Shown here in pieces: positions 1-12,066 of a DNA stretch of 59,025 nucleotides (position 1 is its first letter; every line of letters begins with the position of its first letter). Under the pieces are notes generated by a model that saw only the letters and a list, made by a program, of their open reading frames with translations, had not been told where the DNA came from and ran no database searches. Source of the DNA: Hysterium pulicare CBS 123377 (taxonomy: Eukaryota > Ascomycota > Dothideomycetes > Hysteriales > Hysteriaceae); contig AJFK01000330.1 in the NCBI GenBank assembly GCA_000467715.1, positions 1 to 59,025 on the forward strand. Reading direction: 5' to 3'. Position numbers and translations under genes: made by a program.

Positions 1-235
1 AAAATATTTTATATTATATTTACTTTATAAGTTAATAAAAAAGTAATAAATAAATTATAAGATAGGTAAAATAAATATAAAAGGTATAAAAGACTATAGA
101 AAAAAAAGGTAGCACTACTATAGTTTCAAAGGAATAGATTGCTAGACTATATATTATATGTATAGAACTATAAATAATAGAAGGAATTATATAGTAAAGC
201 TTGCATAATTGCTGATGCGATTGGAACGAGCTCAA
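1..235. other. AT-rich segment at window edge
   Basis: The first ~235 bases are almost entirely A and T, with TATA, ATAA and TTAT runs and very few G or C. The composition changes abruptly to balanced sequence near base 240. A 67-codon ORF on the minus strand is only Ile/Tyr/Phe/Ser-rich translation of this composition and is not called as a gene. In filamentous ascomycetes such blocks are often repeat DNA mutated by RIP, but no transposon can be recognised here. Confidence 0.6.
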
Positions 236-341
236 TAAAATAATAAAATATGTATAGGACCGTGCTTGGTTCGCGCTCTATTCATACCAACTGCCCGCTG
301 TGGGAGTCCCGGTCCGCATTATGTTAGTAGAAGTTCATAAT

Positions 342-942
342 CTAAAAATAGTCTAGAGACATACCCTTACCGCCTTGAACCTCATCCTGAGACTTTTGCC
401 GAGCGTAAGTCTCCAGGAAGTCACCTAGCTCCCCCGCCAATGTGATAGGCTCTGGAAGGTTCGGTAGCACTTCCAGCTGCCATCTCCTCATATCCCCTCC
501 TTTTCGCACTTCCATTCTGACTAGTAGGCCTAGGGCAACAACCTGCTGGTTGACAGGAACTGTGAGTGAAATCTCGAGGTGAGCGTTGTGGTTCTGTCCC
601 GCGGGCGCCATTCACCCCGCCAGCGTTGGCACCTCCTCCATTGACTTCACCACCATTGTTGGCTGAACCATTACCAACTCCGTCGTTTGCGGGCGTACCG
701 TATCCCAACCACCCGGCTATACCTCTGAATAGGGCGGCCATGGTTATTGTCCTAATATCCCCCAAGGTTAGTAAGGTAGATAGTTGGGATGACCATACAC
801 AGGATATTGCGCCAACGTTTGCCAGGACTACGCTCAGATATTCCAATAATATTGCGGAAATATCATAGAAAGGACTGGCAAATATGATGGAAATAGGCCA
901 GATCCACGCAAGAGTGATACAAATGGTGGAGAATGGTTGCAA
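342..942 (-). CDS. Doubtful hypothetical protein, frame-shifted or spliced
   Basis: Two overlapping minus-strand frames look partly coding. The upstream frame (421-942) starts with a hydrophobic stretch, then a segment reading MAALFRGIAGWLGYG, then an Asn/Gly-rich low-complexity run. The downstream frame (342-611) gives a well-mixed soluble sequence ending before a stop at 342. The natural-looking halves are in different frames around base 610, so either a small intron or a one-base shift would be needed. No family is recognised. It may equally be noncoding. Confidence 0.2.
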
Positions 943-2521
943 AAAGCAGATGAATATTCAATAATACACAGATAAAGCGTGAGAATGGAATTGAGATAGC
1001 TTACATTTGAGAGAAATGGCGGTTCAGAAGGAAAAGCAGATGGAGGTATTAGAATGTCTAAATTGAACGGGTTAGCATGGATCGTAGGAAGTTTGAAGGT
1101 GGCTCATGGACAAAAACGTTGAATCCGCCAAAGGCCCAACCCCGCCAACGATTGAAGTGAGATTATCGCTCAGCGTTCAATCTCCAAAGCAGCTATCAGG
1201 CCCAAAAAAGCTGCTGAAACTTACAGTTGTGTATAGAAATAAGTCTTGGTGGCCGCGAAAATTTGAGAATTGTGGTAACGATTTGAACCAACGGCGTAGA
1301 AATAATAGATGATGGGCAAGGAAGAAGAAGAAGCAGAAGAGTAGGAAGGTGAGGGCGATGAGGGTAAAATAAGTCGGCACTGCTAGCTTCAGGTTTATGT
1401 CCAAGTGAGGTTGAATCAACGGTCAAACAAGTGAGAGGGACACTACTACGGACCATTGCAAGTGAGACGAGCGAGCTTTATTGACTACTTACTAATGAAA
1501 GCTACTCTACAGTGATCAAAGTTCGTTGCTATACAACGGCTTGGTGTTGACGAAAGAATATGCATGAGCGATAGATCTACGTCCGTTCAGCCCTACACGT
1601 TAGTAATCATGAAGGGGCTGCTTGGCGCACGAAGCGAAATCGAACACCACCCCAAGCATCGCGGAACCTCGTCAGAGCTCTCCAGCATAATTATTCAGCA
1701 GCAACCAGCAACAACAGCACGCATACTCATTCAGCAGCGCGAACCTTCATAGAAACATAACGATCAGAATATCCAAGACTACAGCCCTCCAGTATTGTGC
1801 GGAACTCGAGAAGCGGACTTCCGCGATACCCAGCTCCGCTGGCGTCCAACAGCCCAACGCCTCAATGGGACGCAGAATAGCGACACGGTATGCGACCATC
1901 ATCTCCCTCGACCACCGTCGCTCGAAATAGACAGTCCAGAGCGCTCAAGGGCTCATAGACGATCGGGCTGTCGCAGGATTGGCGGAGGCGGGCAAGTCAC
2001 AACATGTAAGATGCTACAATCAGACTCGACCACCAGGAAGTTTGCTGACAATTTTCGCACTCTAGGTCAACCTTATTCTTTGCCGCCCTCAAACCCAGAA
2101 AGACCCTGCTCCACCCACCAGCATAACAACCACAAATCGCTTAGAAGGCATACATTGAACATTTTCTCTCGGTCGGCAGGGCTGTATCTTTGATTACAAG
2201 GCATATGATTGCTAGGAGGATACCCATGGAGACCCACGCGTCACTCCTCGACGTCCTTCAGCCGCAAACCAGACGGTGTGGAAGGGACGGAGGGTAACAA
2301 ACAGCCTACCTCAACTTCGATTCCTCTACACAGGCCCTTACGATGGTCAAAGTCCAGCAAGTAGAGTTATTGAATTTTCCTCCCCTCTAAATCACGCCGA
2401 TTCAACGCTCGTATGCAGTCCAAAGCCTTTCTGCGCCCAACCGTTTACCACCGCATCACAAACCACGCGCTGACAACCCACAGAGAGCCTCGCTATAAGC
2501 CAACAACAGCCTACAATTTGA
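943..2521. other. Gene-free stretch
   Basis: No reading frame longer than about 130 codons occurs here, and those present have shuffled-looking composition (Arg/Pro/Ser/His-rich). I see no recognisable domain, tRNA or repeat unit. Confidence 0.5.
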
Positions 2522-2841
2522 AGCGTAGGAAGAAAGGGCAACCCCAGCGCCAGTGCTGCAAATCAAAACAATCCTCCTTTGCCCCCTCCTGGAGGGTACA
2601 TCACAAACATCACGATAGACCCTGCGTACGCCGCAGAAGGTCCACACAACAGGTTTCGGAGACGCGGAGAAAGAGATTTGAGAGCATTTCCAGCGGTAAT
2701 CCTTCAGAACAACCGGCCTATTTCGCTGATCCTGAGATTGGAGATCAAGAAATCCGCCTAGTAGGGGAGGAAGGCTACAGGATTCGCAAGGTGTATCGCC
2801 GAAGGAGTCAATATACCAGAGGAAAAGGTAAGAGATGCTGA
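2522..2841 (+). pseudogene. Possible degenerate coding scrap, unidentified
   Basis: Two adjacent plus-strand frames have protein-like composition. One (about 2522-2700) reads through PPPGGYITNITIDPAYAAEG and an Arg-rich patch. The other (about 2700-2840) contains PAYFADPEIGDQEIRLVGEE. A splice or frameshift near 2696 (a GTAATC after CAGCG) would join them. There is no start codon with a sensible upstream exon and no family match that I recognise, so this is a weak call for an eroded exon. Confidence 0.2.
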
Positions 2842-5800
2842 TTTCATTGCTCTTGTCTAGTTGTCTTGGTTAGAAGGGGAGTGGTAGTCTGGCAGTGAAT
2901 CTATACATGCTACTTCTCCAGATGCAGATAGGAAATCAGACTTCATTGATGGCCCTCCACGCCCTCCCCGAACTTCTGATCCCCCCGACATGAGTTTGCC
3001 TTGTTCAAACGTACTAAACAACCCAATGGCCTCGCAGTAGGAAAACACCACACAAATCCTCGGGGATATCCTCGCGATACCAGCAATGAGTACTCCAAGT
3101 GTTTCTGGGAGATATTCTGGTGCTATCTAACAAGATATAGGCCAATTAACTACAAACCAACCTAGAGATACAATCAAAATACCCGTGGGATAGCAATAAA
3201 ACCCTCATTTCCCCATGTATACCCCATACATCCCAAACCGACGGTTACCCAGCAATATGCGTTACGCTTTTTATCGAAGCTATTTCTCCACATCTGTCCG
3301 CGCCTTTTACTGTCGCTACAGCTTCTCCTCTAATGGTTGGTCCTTTCGCTTGAATGGTCAACGATGAATTGAGACACCAATTCACCTCCACGGAAGGTTA
3401 GTTGCAGGCCTCGCCTGCGCAAGCGACTTATTCTTCCAATTGAACCAATTTCTCCTTCAAAGCCTGCTCGTGCAGTCAGTCATGATGTCCTCGCCACACT
3501 GTCGTTACAGCTCTAAGCCGAGCCAAATGCCTGCTCGACGGAGAATTGCTGAGACTTTCGCCACATTTCCTAGTCTCCTCTGTCGGATTTCATTATCACT
3601 TCAAATTATTCTCAACGAGACTAACACCCGAGCCTACGACCCATCACCAATATCCGCAAAAGGCACATTCGCCGCCGAAGGGTAAGTTTCCGAGATGTGT
3701 AAACCAGATGTGTTGCCCTCTCTCGGCAACATAGTGTTCCTTGAGATTGGGCCGATCAAGATCGCAAGGCACCGCAAAAGAAGGGTGAGTTATGTCGCTG
3801 AAGCATCACCCCCCGAGGTATTCGCCGAGGGAATTGAGGATGCTTCATCGGCAGGCCTAGCAAGAACTACTTGGTGAGTTCAGACAGGGCTTAGAGATTG
3901 TAACATGCAACAATCGATCCAACGACAACGGAATACTTTTCAAAATCTAGCATGCACACTGTCGCTGCTCAATGAATATGCATCAACTTTCCGACTCCGA
4001 CGTAGAAGCTCTGAAACTGGCAGATTGACCTTGAGGATGAGCATCCATTAGGTCGGATCTTCAGCATTGAGGGATTTCCTGGCTGAGTAAGTTTCTAATG
4101 ACCATGAGAGAATCGCAGATCATCGCCTCCTCCAAAACTAAAGGAATTGTGCCGTGCATTATCATGATACATTACAACAAGCTTTATCCGAGGCAAAACG
4201 AGTTTCAACTTCCTATGACAATCGACAGACCAGCTTATGCAGTATATGAGGACGTCAACAGCACTATGCCCAGGTGCATTCGAACCTTGACTCGCTACAA
4301 GTTGCAATCCGCGTCGATCGCACCCCAAAAAACACGGTCTTTCACTGATCGATCGGGCCTATAATTTAAGCTCACTAACATCAACCTACCCCAACTTCAT
4401 CTCACCGTGATACCGAAGTTTCGGTCACTACAAAATACTTGCACTTGCATTCAACCACCCCCTCCAGCCTGTTGACCAGGCCTCGATCCCATTACGCCTT
4501 ACATAAATTCTAGTAATATCTCGTCCTTATTTCGCCTTTCCTTTTATCCGCAGAGTTTTCAAGTGGCCGCTTAGTACTCCACTCGCCAGCTTCTTAGGCA
4601 AATCTCCGCTATCGCCACAATTTCGCCGAGGACCTTCAGGCCAGTTTGCAGCTTCTCCCCTGAAGCTCTCCAGAGTTCGGTCTCAGTCTCGGCCCTCGCT
4701 TACTTCCACACTCGTCTTCTCCGGTTCAGTTTCGCTAGCCCTTCCCTTTAGTGTACCACCTCTTACCGCGCCTATTACCGCACTCCAGCGTCAAAGGCCC
4801 TCCCAGCGATGCCCCTTACGGCGCTTAGTAGGATAGGCTTGGTGGGGATGGTATCAAGTAAAAATGGTCGCTGCGGAGCTCTGACGGACGGAATTTGACA
4901 TGGGAGATGCTCTTTGGCGAGATAGCGGCAAGATGGTTGGCATTTTGTCATCTCCGAGTATGATTTGATGTCTTTCGAAAGCGTCGGTCTTGCTCATTGA
5001 AGGTTATGTACATCCACCAACCGCTCATCCTTTGTAATGCCCATTGCGCTATGGTTCCCGGCATCTCCGAATGTCATGTTAAATGGTTTGAGACGAAATT
5101 GCCGAGATTACGATGATTTTCGAAATTCCATTGAAGAATTGACCACCGGCGCTTCTCCGTAGATCCTTCTTGCGTTTTACGAATTCAGCATTGTATCAAT
5201 ACTTCCCCGAGGCATGCGAATGACTGGTCTAACCATGTTACATAAGTCCGCAACTCTCCACGGTACTCTCAGCGTACGCTTTCCTTCTTGAAGATCACAT
5301 ATTCGGCCACCAAAAATTCATTCCTTGATCATGAAGAAACCATTTGTTGGGGCCAAAACATGGCCAGATCCATGTTTCTGAAAACTCTTTTTGGTTCGTC
5401 ATTGTCCAGATCTACTACTGTGGAAACCTTACGTCGCAAGCTAATTTGACGCCGAGGTCATCGACTATCTATGGTAAACTTTCACATACACCAATACCCT
5501 GAAGTAAAGGGGATTAGAACAGCGCAATCTTTGCGAACTAGAGCGACAAGTTATATCTTCACATTTACACGAGATGCTTTATCTTCTCACCGTATCTTTG
5601 GGGAATGAATCGTCAGCCTCACTCTACCAACCCTTCTTGTTTCTTCAGGCTGAGTATTTGATCAACACCGGCATCTCCGAACTTCTCTGAAGCGTGTTAT
5701 AATGACATACCTGCCTCTGATGCATAACTTGAGCGTGTCTAACATTTTATTGGGAAATGAAGCTCTAAACCCCTAAGTCCAGCTCTTTAGTTAAACGAAA

Positions 5801-6824
5801 ACCTAGCATTCCACCCGTAGATATCTAACCTTATACGTATACTGACTAGTGTGCCCTGGGACGTTGATATACCTGCATTATTCGACCTATGATGGTAATG
5901 GTGTCAATAGCTCCAATCTCACGGAAAGCTACACGCCCAGGTAAAGAAAGTGGGCTCAACCAATACACTATATCCTGGTCTCAATTCGTGCTTCTTGCTC
6001 GATGACAAAGTTATTCATGCCCGATCGATGTAGCGTTATGTCGATATCGCGCCTTTCAGTTCCGACGGCTTCGATTCGAGCTAGATACTCGCAAGAACGT
6101 TATAAGCCTTGGTTTGGATCTGAAGGTGTGACAATTTCGCCTCTAAACGTCGAGACAGCGACTCCAGGAATAGGTATATTGGTAACAAGCTCATGCGAGT
6201 GGAAGTAGTAGAGAAGGGCGAAGGATTTTGGAGATTTCGATTATGTCGATGGCTCAAGAGACATTGGACTACCCTCTCCGCATGCACTCCGAGGGAGCTC
6301 TAGGCGGCGTGTGACGCGAACCCACAGCGGGGCGTCCATATTCTCTTCTATTGTGATTCCGATCAGAAAATCTCGAATCTCCAAAATGTTAATTGTTGGG
6401 GGTAGGATGATTCCACATCTCAACAACGAAGCCTTGCGAACCAACGACCCCCTCTCGCAGGTCTCGAATATCCGCTCCCCGATTACCGAAACTACTAACC
6501 GCCCATGTCCAACCCAGCTTATTCATCTTCGGGCCTGCTACGAGAATGTCTCCCTGCGGTAACAATCTACAAGATTTGAAATTAAATTTACATAAGGTTT
6601 TGCATGTTGAAGAGTGTAACTTGGTTGATCAACCCTGAGAGGGGGCTGAGGTTCTCCTTGTGTGTCCGAGGCGCTGGCTGCCCATGAGTCAGCCTGCAGG
6701 GCACTATAGTCTATCTGGGCGAAGCTTCCAGTTACTGCCACGCTTCTGTTAAGCCTCTCACTTCACCGACCTTTAGGAAATTGTCGCGATGTTTATTTTC
6801 TTTTGAAAACGATACGCGTTCAGC
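2842..6824. other. Long gene-poor stretch with scattered coding-like scraps
   Basis: About 4 kb without a convincing gene. From 4370 to 6000 there is not even a 60-codon ORF, which is unusual for sequence of ordinary base composition. Weak coding-like scraps lie on the minus strand between about 5980 and 6780, for example a frame at roughly 6420-6560 containing GDILVAGPKMNKLGWTWA. These frames are broken by stops and shifts and I cannot assign a family. The last ~80 bases before 6825 would be the promoter and leader of the HET gene. Confidence 0.5.
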
Positions 6825-8821
6825 ATGAGCTCATTTACGAAAATACTCAGACATCGAAACCGCGCGCTCCCTACTACTCTCCCGCCTCAAACAGAGGCCG
6901 GAGTCGAAGCCCTGCACGAGCATGACAAGGAACCATTTACATCACTCGAACAACTCAACGCCGAAGCTGGGAGAATTATCTATTCGCCCATCGCTGAAGA
7001 TGAAATGCGATTTGTGAAGATTCATCCTAGCCGAAGAAGCGACCCGTTGCGATGTTCTCTTGTGACTTCAAACCGATCTGCAGCTCCACGTTACGATGCG
7101 CTGTCTTATGAATGGTATTCTGCACCTGACTTTCTGATGCTCAGTTCCTAACTCGAAATCTCAGGGGCTCTCAGAAAAACCCTTCAAGTATTTTGTTAGA
7201 CGGTCAGAAGTTCAGAATCACTCTCAATCTCGAACGAGCTCTATTACGACTTCGTCAGCCTCGAACTTCGAGGCTTGTTTGGATAGATGCCCTCGTCATT
7301 AACCAGTCCGATACAGCAGAGCGCAGTGCTCAGGTCCAGCAAATGGCCCACACTTATCAATCAGCATCGACCGTTTTCATATGGCTCGGCGAGGGAAATA
7401 AAGATGTTTTGCGCTTTCTGACATGGGCAACCAAAGTTGGACGAGTGATGCCATTCATCAAATGGCTCCCCATCCGATATAGCTATTTTGATCGAATTGA
7501 TGACGGTCTAGCCCTTCTCGCAGCATTGACCTACTGGTCCAGAACTTGGGTCTTTCAAGAGTTCCTGTTTGCGAAGAGACCCGTCTTGATCTACGACTAC
7601 GACCACTTTGACTTTTCGATCCTGGTTGAAGTCATTGTTCACGGATTGTCTCATTGGGGCAAAGATCGCTCTCTTATGTGGCCGCCTGAGACAGACAACA
7701 TGTCGCAATCCTTTGCCGCAGTGTCCCAGCAATTACGTCTAGGCCAGTTCATAGATCACAGACAGGTGATCATTTGGTTTTCCGAGATTGACTTTATCGA
7801 ATGGATTGATGATATCGCCATTCTAGGAGCTTCCAAAAGTTCTAACCCTCTTGATCAGGTCTATGGAGTGCACAGCCTGTTTCCTCCTGAGATCCGACAG
7901 CAGATACCCATCGACTACAATATCTCCGTCACGGGGTTGTACAGCCTTGTTACCCGTCTAGTAGTCGAGGAGTCGGGAAATCTTGTGATACTTGGCATCG
8001 TCCCAGCACGAAGGCGTTTGCAATCAAACCTGCCATCGCGGGTGCTTGATCTTTCCGGAGGCAACCATTTCTCCAAACTGAGCATCAATTTTAAACAAAA
8101 GGTTCAGAAACTCCAGGACCAGGGCGCCGCTACCTTCCACGCGTTTGAGGCCGACAATACTCTACATGTCAAAGGCAGAAATCTCGGGACTCTGAAGAGG
8201 CTTGCCAGTACACTAGATTCCGATATTCACTTTGCCGGATGTACCGATCTGGAGGCGAGTGTACTTGTGTCTGAGCAGGTGACGGAGCATTGAAAACGTT
8301 TGCTAGACCAACTGAAATTTGACGAGAGCGAGTTAGCCTCCGTTTACAAGAGGTTTAGCTTCATGCCTCATATTCCGAAGCTCCCAGGCACGAACAATGC
8401 CCCATATGTCGAAGCTCCCGAACTTGAATTCCGCGTTGTTGAAGCCCAGAACGTAAAAGCCAAGCCCGTCAAATCAAACACGCGCATTAAACTTCCGAAG
8501 GTAGCAACCTGGCCTGATAAGTTGGCTGCAGCCTCAATACTGCACTTCCACACTCAACATGTCGCACTTTCAATCTTAGTGTCGAGAGTTGACAGCAAAG
8601 AAGGAGAAGTAAAATCAATTCTTGGATTCTCAACTTCAGAGGTTGGAGTGGGTGACAGGATAGCTTCAATCCTTGGCTGCGATGCGGTGCTTGTGCTGAG
8701 ATCGGAGGGAGACCGTGATATTATCGTGGGTACAGCAATGGTTCCGGGATTCGACGAAATGGAAGTCATTAAAGGATTGGAGCCTAGCTCGGAGTTGTTA
8801 CGGGATTACTTCCTGAAATGA
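6825..8821 (+). CDS. HET-domain (heterokaryon incompatibility) protein, in-frame TGA near 3' third
   Basis: HET proteins take part in non-self recognition and programmed cell death when incompatible hyphae fuse. Exon 1 is 6825-7114. A 50-nt intron (7115-7164, with CTAAC branch-like sequence) restores the hallmark YDALSYEWG. Exon 2 then carries WIDALVINQSD, the block RTWVFQEF and, further on, DQVYG, which are the conserved HET blocks in order. The frame hits TGA at 8291-8293 after 472 codons, but the same frame continues without another stop to 8821. That tail has the typical HET C-terminal block (VGDRIASILGCDAVLVLR), so both parts belong to one gene. The TGA could lie in a 48-nt intron (8247-8294 approx to GCTAG at ~8307) or a 66-nt one. 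Both lengths are multiples of three, but the donors are weak. Otherwise the gene is a pseudogene or uses readthrough. Full length would be about 630-648 residues, usual for the family. Confidence 0.85.
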
Positions 8822-9105
8822 AATCGCACACGGCACCATTGAACTTCTCTCAGTCACGACTGCTCTTCACATCTTGGCTTTGTTCCTGGTCAAGTACGCA
8901 TCATGTTGGAGACAGGCGCTACAGTAGATGCGAAAACCAATCTGGATGCGACGCCATTAAGTTATACTTCCTGCCAACTCAAGTAAGGTGGTCCCGTCGT
9001 ATATGAGAGACATGGAAAGAGACTCATAGAAATAACAACAAGTCATTCAGCATGTCCCAGCACCAATTTTGGTAGTGCTAAGCGCATAGCGAGACTTCCA
9101 GCATG
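8822..9105. other. Convergent intergenic spacer
   Basis: This short spacer lies between the 3' ends of the HET gene and the urea transporter. No feature was seen apart from presumed 3' UTRs. Confidence 0.5.
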
Positions 9106-11541
9106 TTAGCACTTATCCAATTGATTCCCGCTTGTCTCAGTATCACTCGCATTGCTCGACACAACATCCTTCCTCCTACCCCTGAATGCATGCCAAACAG
9201 CAATTAACTGTGCTCGCCCGTCGATAATTGGATAAAATCCTACGATGAATAATGTGCACCAAAGCCAAATCATTGATATTACCAGCCAGGCGGAGTAGAA
9301 CTATATGTAACAGAGAAAGATTAGCATATTAGTGACCGCTGGACATTTTGGGTGCCTTTTAATGGACTACACATACCCTACTGCTGAAGACATATTTTGC
9401 CGCATACATTGGCAAAGGCCACAGAATCCAATGGCCCAGGAACGTTGCAACAGCCCATATAGCAGCAATTCGGCCCCAGCGCTTGAGAACAGGCTGTGAG
9501 TGAATACCTTCTTCGGCCAATTCGAGCTCCGCACGCCGATCTTTAGGTGCAGGTGTGGAAGTGTGATCTACCTCAAAGGCCAAGCGCTCTTTGCGGAAGT
9601 CTGCCCAAGAGAAGTTCTCAGGTTTGAATAGAGTAATGATCACCGAATAGGGCAGAGGTGACACCGCGGACGCGACAGTGCCATATACGCAAGGTAAAAC
9701 AGCACCGGTAGTCGCGATAGTGACAGATCCGTAGAGTGAGGACGCTGAACCAAGCCATACTGCTATGCCGGTCGCCATACCTAGAAGAGGCGAAATGATT
9801 GCTGCAACTTTGCTTTGACGCCGCCACAATATGGTGAAGGTCGTGGGGAATATGCCCGGACACGTGAGGACACCTGCATATTTTTAGCCAAGTGAACCAA
9901 CTGGGGCGAGGGCGTCCTTCGTGCGAACAGAAATGTCATACCAAGCATGTACAGCGTCCACCCCAAGTCGACACCGACATAATGGAGCATGGTTGAGAAT
10001 GCGGAAGCAAACAGCGCAAAGAATACTACTCCGTAATGACTCCATCTAATGACATCCGCATCAGTGGCCTTCGGGTTGCCATACGTACGGTAGATGTCGA
10101 AACTGATAATCGAGCTGACAGCAATGACTTGTGCGGAAAGTGTCGAGGTTACAGCCATGAAAGTGATTAGAAGAATTCCGACTGCGCCCCCTTTGCCAGC
10201 AATTGTGATAGCAAAGTAAGGTAAGACCAGGCCATTACTAATTTCTGTGGAGGTCATCCGCTTCGAAAATTAGCCGATGCCAATTTCAGTTAGATTGAGT
10301 CTTACCCTTGGGTACGTAGGGAAGATAGGGTTGTTCTCCAGGCCCAATACAACAGAACTAGCCAAAGTTCCCATACACCACGGAATGGCGAAGTATGCGA
10401 TGCCACCAATGACATAACCAGGAACTACAGCAGCAGGCGAAGCGGAAAAGGCTTTGATAAAAAAGCTAGTGTCCATAATGACGAGACCAAAGTTTGCGCA
10501 AATGTGGAGGATCCCAAAGAGTATACCTCCCTTGGATGTCATGGTGAGATATGATCCAGCTTCGTTACCGACGATAGGATGCTGACTTCCAGCTGCTTTG
10601 ACGAGTTCGAAAAGATTTCCAATCGAACCAAGTTCTTCCAGCGTGAATGCCTTAGCGGTGAAATAACACAGAATGATGAGAATGGTGAAAGTATGTATGT
10701 AATCGGTAAGAAAGGTGGCTTTGATGCCTCCAACAAAGGTGTAAAGTGCCACGCCAACCGGGAGAAGAAAGGTAGCTGCGATAATGTGCATTCCGGTCCT
10801 ATAAAGGTTGGTCTCAGACCAGGTGGTGGCTGATCAGTGATGCAGGACTTACATCGCTGTGATTGCAGCAGAAGCCCCCAGTAACATATTCGCACAGGCG
10901 ATGAGATTGTTGATCAAGCAAAGAAACATGTATACGCAATGTGCTGTGGTCCCGTAGCGTATTCGGACAATTTCCAGGAGAGTATGGGCTTCAGGGATTT
11001 TTCGCTTGCACGATATGCCCAGCACAGCAAAGAACACAATCATCGGACTACATCCAGCAGCGAACCAAAAGGGACCTGATACCCCATTGACGTAGCCCAC
11101 AAGCGACGAACCAAGCATGGCAGTGCTCCAGAGCCAGGACTACAGATCAGTTAGCAATAGAGTACAATTGCGAACGAATATAACCGACGGTAAACTGACC
11201 GAGACCACCGCAGAAGTCGTCAGCCCGGTAGTTACGCTTCGATTTGCAGTCATAAACCTGAATGCAGGGTCAGCACGACGGCACGGTGCTGGAAGGATTC
11301 GATGTCGGACATTTCCGTCTTCTTGTTATCTTCTCCAATCGTTCGTTTAAGCATCTTGGTCACAAAAATCATGCCTTCCCTCCCATTAGCATAGTTTGGA
11401 CCAGGGGTCAAATGCAAGAGAAGACATACTGAATGCAATCACAAGACCAATGACTACGACAACGACATATCCGACCGCCTGGGATAGTGGGGGCTGAACC
11501 GTCACATCGGAGCCATCTCGTACCATGGTTCTGGAAATCAT
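9106..11541 (-). CDS. dur3: Urea/polyamine active transporter, sodium:solute symporter family (DUR3 type)
   Basis: Plasma-membrane symporter expected to import urea for use as nitrogen. Eight exons can be read: 11541-11430, 11374-11311, 11257-11200, 11139-10853, 10798-10306, 10260-9942, 9873-9377 and 9300-9106. They sum to 2025 nt, or 674 residues, the normal DUR3 length, and every junction keeps phase. Recognisable DUR3/SSF blocks in order are PLSQAVGYVVVVVIG, TANRSVTTGLTTSAVVSSW, VSGPFWFAAG, GGIKATFLTDYIHTF, PIFPTYPRRMTSTEIS, GLVLPYFAITIAGKGGAV, MAVTSTLSAQVIAVSS and FDIYRTYGNPKATD. About 14 hydrophobic segments alternate with short loops. The start could be 11541 or the next in-frame ATG at 11526. 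The gene is divergent from the flavin monooxygenase at 12067 and shares its promoter region, which suggests a joint nitrogen-scavenging role (inference). Confidence 0.93.
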
Positions 11542-12066
11542 GGCGGAGGCGCTGCAGATTTCGATCGAAGGGATGCAAAAGTGAAGATGGGATTTCCGAT
11601 CAACGAGAAGACTTGGAGCTGCATCTTCGCGAGCAATAAATGCAGGTACACGTAGAGTCTCGGATCCTGGTATGGCGAGCACATCATACTGAAGCTCAAT
11701 AGCGAACAGATGTCGATAAGGAAAAGGAAGTATTCTCAACGTTCCACTCGCAGATAAGATGCGCCGTTGAGAAGCGTGGCCTCGTGAAATCACGCAAGCG
11801 ACGCTTGTGGCTGGCGGGTTACCCGCTTGGTACTGGGACCCCACTGCCGCCCCTGTACCAAATGGATTCGGAGGTGCACATATAGCATGGCACCAAACGG
11901 GCCTGCGATGAGGTGATAATTGGCGGCCTGTATGATGACATTGTTCCATCCATCTCACCATGAGGTTTTTAGTTCATGAGGCACTTCGTTTGTATGCAAA
12001 TATCTCACACTCCCACACCGAAACCTGGTATTTTCTATTCGACATTTCCGCAATCAAGCGCCAACA
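11542..12066. promoter_or_regulatory. Shared divergent promoter region with GATA-type sites
   Basis: These 525 bases separate the start codons of the urea transporter (minus) and the flavin monooxygenase (plus). Three HGATAR matches for nitrogen GATA factors (AreA/NIT2) are visible: CGATAAG at 11714-11720, AGATAAG at 11752-11758 and TGATAA at 11914-11919. About one or two would be expected by chance in this length, so they are suggestive only. Long minus-strand ORFs through this interval are not called as genes. Confidence 0.4.

Noticed and set aside
3795-3855. Inverted repeat GAAGCATC...GATGCTTC as a hairpin or element end
   Set aside because: The arms are only about 8 bp with a ~35-base loop, within chance expectation, and no transposase or target duplication accompanies them.
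11386-11961. 191-codon minus-strand ORF upstream of the urea transporter
   Set aside because: Only its last ~35 codons are real (exon 1 of the transporter). The upstream part has no protein-like character and would lie in the promoter.
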